From contig OZ020485.1 of NCBI GenBank assembly GCA_963971405.1, positions 34,553,921 through 34,617,920 on the forward strand: a stretch of DNA of 64,000 nucleotides, written 5' to 3'. A program made the translations under genes and the position numbers. Positions within the stretch are counted from its first letter, which is position 1. Each line of letters begins with the position of its first letter. Positions 55,875 to 64,000 of this stretch are shown in pieces. Under the pieces are notes generated by a model, which saw nothing but the letters and a program-made list of their open reading frames with translations, was not told the origin of the DNA and searched no databases. This DNA is from Psococerastis gibbosa. Its lineage: Eukaryota > Arthropoda > Insecta > Psocodea > Psocidae.

Positions 55875-57470
55875 AAGTACGCAGATATTTGTCACTTAAT
55901 TTGCCATGTTGTGGGAATCCGCCTTTACATTGGTCCATGTGAACGAGACATACCTACTCATTAATAAATCAGAATCGGAATGTGAAATAGAACAAGGCAG
56001 TTCTCAAATATCTGCGCCTTGATAAGGTTGACGCACAGTATGCATGAACGGAACTCAAATGATCGATACTTCGAAGAAAATACGAGTGTGTTGATTGAGC
56101 GGTGGCGCCTGAGGAATAAACTTTCATTTTAAGGTCCGAATACCCCAGAGTCCTGAAACTAGGGCTAACCACCACTTTCACGGATTTTTACCCTTTTGGT
56201 CTTCCATTTGAGGTCCATGGAGAACCTGCTCATGAAAGGTTTCTTCAAAATTTTGTATCGGAAACAGGCCAACTTTCAAAACTTTACTGTTTACTAGACG
56301 TGAATCTCTTGTTTTCAATTTTATTATAGCTTATTTATGCGTAACCTTTGTTTCGTAATATTATTTTTCTTAATTGAGACAGGACATGACCCCGATGTTT
56401 TCGTTCACCGTTCACAATATTTTTTATTTAAATTGTTGATACGTACGACATACGGTACTGTATGTACAAATATGCAGTTAAAAAACTATTCACAATTAAG
56501 CGGTTTTTTAAGATTTTCTAAATACCTCGGTTGGCGGTTTGATACGTTTTCCCTTCCGGGGGGGGGGGGGGGGGTGTCTTTTCACCTCCACATACTGTTT
56601 GTTGCCAATTAATTAGTGTATTTTCAATTTAGAACATGGCTTTAATTATTATCACCTCGTTAAAATGTGGTACTCGAAAAAAGGTTGCAAAGAGGCCCCT
56701 TTGACCGACCTGGTTAGTGCACAAATTAGGTAAATGTCCTAAAAAATGTTTAAAAACATGTTTCTTATAGGGTAAGTGCGAGCAGGATAACGAATTTTTG
56801 AGTGAAGTCCTGAAATATTAAAGGCATGTGCTTCACTCGAGAAAAAGAAGAGAGAAAACAGTAAAGGCGTATCTCATTAATTGCTGAAATTAATTAAGTG
56901 GCTCTCTTTCTTGAGATGGAAAGCTTTAGATGGGAAAAGAAGCGGCTTGAATTATCAAAGTGATGCGAATTTTTGTTCTTTAGAAGTATAAATTTGAGAA
57001 AGCTTGGGAAATAGCATTATGAGAAAAAATTCCGAGAAGACAGAAAGTACTGAGCCTTTTCCAGGAAGCAAAATATCATAATCACGTTGAGGGTCTCTAC
57101 AGCCAACCCCGTGATTTTCTTTCAGAGTCATTTCCCAATATGATGCTTCGAAGTGAACCTAACTTAATTGTAAAGTAATTTTCTCTCAATTCATTACTTT
57201 CTTCAGCATAAGTAGTAGCAGATTGAATCATTGATACGTTGACACCTATTCATTGTGTTACCATTTACTGTAGATCCCATTTCACAGCAGAAAAAAAAAA
57301 CTTCATTTGCCATGTCAACAACAAACACAATGAGAGATTTATGTGTTGTTGTCATATCAACTTAGTTTGACGTAAGCTTAAGAGAGAGATTTCCATAGAT
57401 TACCACGATAAAGATCGTATCTTTTTGCATTTTGATGTTATTTTACCATTTTCATATCTCTACTGCTTGC
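55875..57470. other. Unassigned stretch
   Basis: A run of about 18 G near 56556-56573; otherwise nothing recognised. Confidence 0.45.
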
Positions 57471-57474
57471 GGTT

Positions 57475-57575
57475 ACAAATGTTAACAAAACAAATTTGAA
57501 TAGCACTTTCCATTTTAAAATTATCTTGATTACATTACACACCCAGGTTAAGATTGGAAATGATCGCCATAGTTA
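57475..57575 (-). repeat. Family B core
   Basis: Reverse copy: ACAAATGTTAACAAAAC, AATAGCACTTTCCATTTTA, ATTATCTTGATTACA and a trailing AATGATCGCC. Confidence 0.55.
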
Positions 57576-57619
57576 ACCAAGTTAACTTATTACCGGAGTT
57601 GAAAGTATAAACAACCATT

Positions 57620-57800
57620 TTTAGAATGCAATGTGCTTCCATGAGGGGAATGCCGTTCACATATTCAGCTGCACTGGCATCGAGGTAGAAAACTGAACTG
57701 AGACACTGGAGGGATTGGCCCAGCTCTATTACGCGGCACGGCGTCAAATGGCCTACCAGCCAAGGACGGGCGTTGGCAGAAGAAGAAGAAGAAGAAGACA
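57620..57800 (+). mobile_element. Possible LINE 3' end with (GAA)n tail
   Basis: Ends GGGCGTTGGCAGAAGAAG with a (GAA)n tail of about 20 bp, as at 18263-18286. One frame before the tail reads NGLPAKDGRW, which resembles a protein end directly followed by the tail in such LINEs. No TSD or longer homology could be established. Confidence 0.4.
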
Positions 57801-57840
57801 TTTTTAACTCTGGGGATATGTGCACATGATACCACTGGCT

Positions 57841-58506
57841 GTGAGGTAAATTCTAGATAGTTCAGACCAACACATTACCACACAGTAATAATCGCAGGGC
57901 ACGTAATGCATTTGACCGTGAATTTTCTATCATTTTTTCATAAACATTTTTTTTGCACAAAACCAAATAGTTTTTTTGGGAAAGCAACCTGTCTGGTTTC
58001 GTTACCGTACTGAATTTAACAACTAAAACAAGCCTGAAGGTAGAAATCATCGATAGAAAGGTTTCACAGGAAAATTATTTATTAGTCATTTTTCATAAAA
58101 ATTTAGTTATTTTTATTTTTTTACCCCCAGAAGCAAACTATCAAGGGGCAAGCGACCCCCGCATTTTATCAACATTAATAACGACTACAACATATGTGAA
58201 TTTAAAAGAAATCGTTGGAGCTGTTTTTGAGAAATCATTTTTTAGACGTTTTTTTTAGAGTTTTTTGAGAATAAAACCCCCCAAAATAAAAAAAATGGTC
58301 ATGATTTTTGTGAACCTACATGCAAAATTTCATCAAAATCGGCCGAGTAGTTTGCCCGGAAATCGATGAACAGACAGACAGACATTTCGTAAAAATCACT
58401 TTTTTGGGTTCCTGGGACCTCAAAACGTGTAAATCCGTTGAAATCTCGGAATCGATAATTTTGACCATCACAAAGCTTTCCTTATGCTACGTATAAATTG
58501 GAAAGC
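57841..58506 (-). repeat. Family A copy, one end missing
   Basis: Runs from AAATTGGAAAGC at 58506 down to GTGAGGTAAATTCTAGATAG at 57841; the outer C/G tract and the ACCGGTCCGAG end are absent. Closely matches 38468-39252, including GCATTACGTGCC-type text and AATCGATGAACAGACAGACA. Confidence 0.78.
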
Positions 58507-58509
58507 AAT

Positions 58510-60190
58510 TAATAGTTACATTCGAACTGAGTTTCCCCATCATTTACCATGGGGCATGCATGTAAGTTGCTCTGCTGTAGTAGATGCAGCTAGTGATTAG
58601 GAGGAAATGTCGTAGCTTAAGTATGCAGCAACAGCTTTCAGCAACACATATCACCTATTTGCTAGTTGATTGGCGTGGACAGAGCCATGCACAAACAGGG
58701 GACACTTAATAGCTGTTGCAAGCTAAATAATAGGGGTCACCACATTACTGACAAAGAGAATATGCATGTTCGCGAGTATTTCAAGTTGCCATAATTTTCA
58801 GCCTCACACGGGTCTTTGTGGGTATATTATATTTTGGAAATTCCATTTCGATGCACATAGGTCATGATGGCATGCAAATATAGCAGATTTTGTTAGTGCA
58901 TCGTTGGGAGAGAGCGAGAGCTTGCTCAATATCATAGTAAGCTATAAGTTACAGGTTAGAAAAAAATTCAATTTTAGTGAATGTTATAGTATAACTACGG
59001 TATCATTTGCAGATCTAAACAAACAGTTCCCTATTTGACATCTAACCCACTTATAATTATCTACTATATTATGCATTATTATTTATTATAAATATATTTG
59101 TCACTGACTGTATTACTGTAATACCGCGGCACCAAGCGTAGGCTGGTCTTGCTGACAGGTAATTGGTAAACGAGGAGAAGGGTAGAAGCATCCCGGGGCT
59201 GGAGACTGTTATCAATATGGCTGATAGTGTAGCCTGCACAAGACAAGTACGCAATTTGGCGGGGAAAAGCAGTGATTAGTGTAGCCTGCACAAGCTAAGT
59301 ACAGAGTTTTTGACCGGGTCCAGGTATCCGTTTTGCTATGCTGCAATGTGTAAGACTTTGATATTTTTTGCGTTGGTACTTATCTCTGATAAGTTAGTTG
59401 ACTTATGGTTTACGGATGCCTCGTTATTATGGCTCCCGCCGCTCCAGTTAATGTATCTCTATGGGTAGAAGAGGTACCTAAGGAATGTTGACTAAACGTC
59501 TATTATCCACAATTGAGAACACAATTCATTTGGTTTAAAAAAATAACAAATTTAAAAATTAAACGTATCAGAGAAATTTTATAATGTCCTCAGTAGTCAT
59601 GTTTTTACAACATTTCAACCTCTATGGCCTTATCGTCTGTGCACATCAATACTTAAACAATAAAAATGCACTAACGTGGTAGCAACATCGGCTTTCCTGC
59701 CAATATTCAAACAAAGCGACATTCATATTTCAACGCTAGTCAAAAAAAGGTAATTAAATTGATAAGTTAATATAAATTCTCGGTAAATACTGTATCAGTT
59801 CAAATATTAATTATTGCCAATTGTCAACAACACCCGAATGGTAATGCGATGGTTCCATATTGGACAGCAGTGCATTGCACTATACAGTAGGTGACGTACG
59901 CGGCTTACAGGGTTTTCGTAACTTTTATTGACAATAGTGGACGTAATAAAAGCGATGTGAAGAAAGGATGGCAGTAAAAAAGAAGTAAAATGAGGGAGTA
60001 GTTGATGGGCTATAAAAGTTAAGAAATACCAACCGTCTCACTGACAACCGTTACACCAATTCTCAAATTTCGATCAAAACAATTCACCTTTCACCTGCCG
60101 CTTTTCGAAAACAAAAAATCTTAAGATGACATGCTACGTAGAAAATTACCACCCCAAAATTTGTTGTTTTTATTGTGTTTTTGTTTTTTA
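58510..60190. other. Unassigned stretch with short direct repeat
   Basis: GTGTAGCCTGCACAAG occurs at 59228 and again at 59279, both followed by AAGTAC, about 50 bp apart. No gene recognised. Confidence 0.45.
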
Positions 60191-60197
60191 TTTATTA

Positions 60198-60489
60198 GGG
60201 CTCTATATTAGACAGGTATTGTCATCCGCCATTTTTTATCCATTATAAGTCTGGTGTATAAGTGAAGCATTGCGCGTTTACCTATTTATTATTAGAAATT
60301 TATCGTTGTTTATTTATTTTTTATATAAAAAACGTTCTACCAATTAGGGAAGTGTTTCATAAAAAAAATACTAAAACTTGTTTTCGTTTTTTTCAATCTT
60401 TTACTTTTCTTAAAAATAATTACAATACTTAGCATATAGGAAATATAGGATAAAAAATGGCGGATGACAATACCCGGGTATATAGTGCC
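60198..60489. mobile_element. Family G foldback MITE, TTA flanks
   Basis: Ends GGGCTCTATATTAGACAGG and, inverted, GGCACTATATACCCGGG; both lead into TATTGTCATCCGCCAT. TTA lies at 60195-60197 and 60490-60492. It is the reverse-oriented relative of 6594-6887 and supports a TTA duplication for this family. Confidence 0.8.
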
Positions 60490-60539
60490 TTATTATTTAT
60501 AAATTAACAAAGCAATTTGTTAGACTAAAGATTTGGCTC

Positions 60540-60733
60540 ATGTAAATTGTAGAAGACTACTTCATGCATCATATATAGGACATATTAAATTTATGGTTCC
60601 TTAGTTTCTTTTAATAAAAACCATTGGGGACTACAATTTCGCGTAAAATAGAATGTTAGGGAAAACTACAAAACCGATAAGTAAAGTATCCGATTATATG
60701 ATGCACGAAGTAGTCTTCTAAAACTTGAAGGAG
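60540..60733. repeat. Family K foldback
   Basis: GTAGAAGACTACTTCATGCA, continuing TCATATA, is inverted at about 60690-60728 (TATATGATGCACGAAGTAGT). It is the better preserved of the two family K copies. Confidence 0.55.
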
Positions 60734-60739
60734 CCAAAT

Positions 60740-61320
60740 TTGTAATAACGTGCTGAGTTGATGAAATAAAAAATGAAAAGTATTTAATGTTGTGGAAATT
60801 GTGGTGCCAATTTTCTACGTAGCATATTAGCCTCTTCAATAAAATAAATAAATATTGCTCTCAGTGGTTTCGGGGTCCTGAGAACCAATGAGGTATCTCT
60901 TCTCCTTGACCACTGTTCTATTTGGGATGTTATGGTCAGAGAAAGTCGTTTTAACTCTACCGGGGAAGGTATACGATCACTAAAAATAAAGGTAGTGTAT
61001 GTCCGTCTGTGTTTTGTGGACTCATGCCCGGTGGGAAATCATTGTCTTACCTATGTCACAATATTCTAAAGAACGGATCAAAATAATATTTTCTGTTTTA
61101 TGCTGTAGCAAACAAAATGGTGGTCAAGTACCGCTTATTAAATTTGTGGATCCTGTGGGACATTATCGTACTGATCCACTTGTCTTTTTATTTATTTAAG
61201 TGCAGGCGTTGGTTTCTTGGTGCAAACCATGGTCGCCATATTGTGCCTTAGATGTCACATGAAAAACATCCACAGCAATTTAACCAACTTACATTTGACA
61301 ATAGTTAAATCTGAAGTTTT
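60740..61320. other. Unassigned stretch
   Basis: No gene or further repeat recognised. Confidence 0.4.
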
Positions 61321-61324
61321 TTTT

Positions 61325-61752
61325 GCTTTCCTACTTATACGTAGGCTAGTATAAGGAAAGCTTTATAATGGTCAAAATGTTTGATTTCGATATTTCAGTG
61401 GATTTACATGTTTTGAGGTCCCAGCGACCTAAAAAAAAGTGTTTAATTTTACGAAATGTCTGTCGGTCTGTTGGTCTTTTCGTCGATTTGTGGCCAAACT
61501 AATCGGTGGATTTTCATGAAATTTGGCATACACACAAATCATATCTCGAGACTATTTTTTTTATTTTGGGGATCTTTCTTCCAAAAAAACTACTATAATG
61601 TTTTTTCTTCAACGGTTTTCTTTAAATTCACATATAACTAGTATTTTAGTCGTTATTAATATAAACAAATTCCAATAGGTCGCTTGCCCCTTGATGGTTT
61701 GGTATACAATATACAATGTATTCCCTGCCATTATTACTGTGTTTCAATACTC

Positions 61753-61789
<37 letters not shown>

Positions 61790-61992
61790 TCTGCCCGTTC
61801 TATGGTATACTATGCATTCGTCCCATCGATTATATTAATATTAATTCAGTGCTTTGCGATAAGGAAAGTGGAGGCAACTATGACATTTAACCTTAGGGCA
61901 GCTATTTACCATGGAACTCCTCATATTATCTATCTCGGTACCTATACTAACTGATAATTAAGAAAGCATGTACGGGTTCACTCGTACAGGTT
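61325..61992 (+). repeat. Family A copy, diverged
   Basis: GCTTTCCTACTTATACGTAG, AAGGAAAGCTTTATAATGG, a shortened TCTG patch and TCGCTTGCCCCTTGATGG, closing with AGAAAGCATGTACGGGTTCA. The interior has gained a (TA)n microsatellite at about 61754-61786. Confidence 0.7.
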
Positions 61993-62204
61993 ATTTTAAA
62001 TCGTATGGATATTCTGGGTTTATCGTACTTGCTTAGAATCTGCTTTGCTGAATAGTGGTCTTAGGACATTTTGAGAATCAAACAAGCCGGCGGAATTAGA
62101 GCACATAGATACGTACAATCTATTGACAAAAATTGTTCTATTACATACCTAATGGGCTGTTTTTGCGCTAAAAGACCATCTGGCTCCCCAGGCCAAAATT
62201 TTAA

Positions 62205-62260
62205 CTCTAACCCCACATTCGCTATATTTTCTTTGGAGGGAATGTAGAGCACTAGCCCCG
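62205..62260 (+). mobile_element. Family D SINE remnant
   Basis: CCCCACATTCGCTATATTTT and CTTTGGAGGGAATGTAGAGC correspond to the CCCACACTTGCTACATTTT and TCGGAGGGCATGTAAAGC body of family D. Heads and tails are gone. Confidence 0.5.
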
Positions 62261-62299
62261 GCAACCCCGCATATATTGTTTTAGATCAGTGTAGTAGTG

Positions 62300-63090
62300 C
62301 AGTATACCCTGTCGACATGCGACGCTGGGAAAGCATAAAACGCTAGCAAACACCGAGTGAATTTTTTTCCAGTTACGGTAGGTTTACCTACATTTGGCGG
62401 GAGCCACCCTATGCCATCATATTTTTCTCCTCATGTTGAAATTCCTCGCAATAACCTATAAAAATGGCGTAACTCATCTTGTATGTAATATATGCAGATT
62501 GTAGCATATTGAAGATGATATACAGTATTTATTGTCCTATATGTATATCTTTGACTGTGGAATCAAATTTTATGTTCTGCTTTTGGAACGCTTTTGATAT
62601 ATTGAAGTCTCTCATATTCGAAAAGATAGGCCTAGGAACAAAGCTTAGTAGAACACAATATCCATTGGACGCTACGGGTCAACGTTGAAACGGAGGGGGG
62701 GGGGGAGGCAATATTGCTAGTGACGAATATTTGTACAATGAGGTAAACTTGATCCTCTCATTCCTCTGTGGACTGTGGCTGCTGCGGAATGGCTGTAAAT
62801 ACAGCCAGTGTATTTATCACAAGCGAGGATATCCTGGAATACGTGCAAGCTTCAACAAATTTTAGCTGGGAGGAAGAGCCGTATTGTAATTTCCTGTTTT
62901 CAAAAATCAATTCCGATTAGTTGACACGGCGTTGTCTATCAACAGGTATTGCGAAAACTTACATTTGTTAATTACAGTCCCTATTACACACTTGAATATT
63001 GTTCCGATATTCGATCCAGCAAATATAAGGGTCTCTGAAGAAATGGAGAGCGAAATTATTTTACACACTCCAATTCGATCGAAAATAAAC
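62300..63090. other. Unassigned stretch
   Basis: A run of about 11 G at 62695-62705; nothing else recognised. Confidence 0.4.
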
Positions 63091-63095
63091 ATATC

Positions 63096-63608
63096 AAAGA
63101 ACCGGTCCGAGTTTACTGGAACATGCTTTCCAATTTATAAATTATAAATTACATGTGTAATTTCATAGGAAATAATTTCCCTATGGTTAAATTTCAGACC
63201 CCTCGAGGGGGGGGGGGGGGTCCATTTCAATATATATTAAAAACCACTTAAAACTCAATTGCATATTCTGGATCGAATAGACCAATACATTGTAACAGTA
63301 GTAAAAATGGCGCATGGCACGTAATGCATTGGAGCGGGAATTTTCCACAATTTCTCAAAAAATAATATTTTGCACAGAAGCAAATATTTTTTTGGGAATG
63401 CAACCTGTCCGTTTTTGTTACCCTATTGATCACCTAAAACATACCTAAAGGTAGAAATCATCGATTGAAAGGTTCCACAGAAAATATATTTTTTAGTCAT
63501 TTTTCATGAAAATTGAGTTATTTTTATTTTTTTACCCCCAGAAGCAAACTATCAAGTGGCAAGCGACCCCACACATTTTGTTAACATTTATAACGACTAT
63601 AATATATG
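63096..63608 (-). repeat. Family A copy, cut by family B
   Basis: From AAGAACCGGTCCGAGTTTAC at 63096 up to ATATATGTGAATTT near 63608, where the family A text stops in the middle and a family B core begins. Contains the G tract (63208-63219). Confidence 0.72.
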
Positions 63609-63680
63609 TGAATTTTACAAGATAACTTTATAACGGAAAGGGCTTTTCAAAATTGTTTGTATACATTTTTAACCCCAAGA
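63609..63680 (+). repeat. Family B core
   Basis: ACAAGATAACTTTATAACGG, AAAGGGCTTTTCAAAATTG and ACATTTTTAACCCC; the left end appears trimmed at the junction with family A. Confidence 0.55.
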
Positions 63681-63684
63681 ATAG

Positions 63685-64000
63685 GGTAATACTAATTGTC
63701 TACTGTCGTCACATCGTATCTGATATCTAGAGAAATTAACCAGCCTCCCTTCGCCGTAGCGGAAAATTTAGCAACTTCATCCCAAGGTCAAGCTTTCGAA
63801 GGCGTCGAGTTGGGAATAACCCGAGCACTAAGAGATATTACAGAAAATGTTGCCTTATTATTGTTATCGTATTATTATTATACCGGCCGAAGAAGAAGAA
63901 GAAGAAGATTATTAAGCCAAAAAAGCGACGAGAGACACCTCCCTGTGCATTCCATATAACATTAAGGATATCCGGAAGAACCCTTAGTACTGTAATACTT
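63685..64000. other. Unassigned end with (GAA)n tract
   Basis: An open frame of 87 codons (63696-63959) has no recognised domain. CCGGCCGAAGAAGAAG with (GAA)n at 63886-63909, preceded by (ATT)n and followed by ATTATTA, may be the bare tail of a LINE like that at 17422 (CCGGAAGAAG). Confidence 0.3.

Overview
This window looks like a gene-poor, AT-rich stretch of an animal nuclear genome, most likely an arthropod and probably an insect. There is no bacterial-style gene packing, no operon and no long intact reading frame. What can be supported is almost entirely transposable-element debris: 5'-truncated non-LTR retrotransposons with animal-type reverse transcriptase and RNase H remnants, tRNA-derived SINE-like repeats, a decayed Tc1-type DNA transposon, and many short non-autonomous DNA transposons (MITEs) with terminal inverted repeats (TIRs) and target-site duplications (TSDs). 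A hemipteran host is a guess from the general look of the repeats, not a demonstrated fact.

Layout. 0-7 kb: a decayed LINE C-terminus, then a run of foldback MITEs, an hAT-type MITE and paired long-TIR elements. 7-14 kb: mostly unassigned AT-rich DNA with an hAT MITE, a second long-TIR element and a SINE. 14-18.3 kb: a diverged duplication split by a SINE, then two LINE fragments on opposite strands; the plus-strand one has a 14-bp TSD. 19.8-25 kb: a possible host exon, two decayed LINE reverse transcriptases and a Tc1 remnant. 24.8-29 kb: a duplicated block of about 0.5-0.6 kb. 29-35 kb: copies of a repeat family here called A, MITEs and another SINE. 35-43 kb: a 220-bp tandem duplication, two RNase H-bearing LINE tails with TSDs, nested SINE-in-hAT and hAT-in-LINE insertions, and a 353-bp SINE-like insertion with a TSD. 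43-50 kb: more SINEs and MITEs and a possible chemoreceptor-like exon. 50-64 kb: a hammerhead-like motif, four more family A copies, a perfect 39-bp-stem palindrome, a possible terminal exon and several smaller repeats.

Repeat families named here. A: 0.65-0.9 kb, ends GCTTTCCAATTTA, internal TCTG-rich patch. B: a small core bounded by TGTAAACAA and TTGTTTACA, sometimes inside a longer hairpin. C and D: SINE-like. E: Tourist/PIF-Harbinger-like foldbacks starting GGCG with TTA or TAA duplications. G: foldbacks with GGC ends and an ATGGCGGATGACAAT motif. H: the duplicated block. I: a short repeat with an ATTTC tail. K: weak foldbacks.

No coherent new gene system was found. The strongest material is insertion history: precise TSDs, nested elements that give relative ages, and a foldback superfamily present in six forms. 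Three short stretches have exon-like features but no certain identity; they are the only candidate host coding DNA I can point to.
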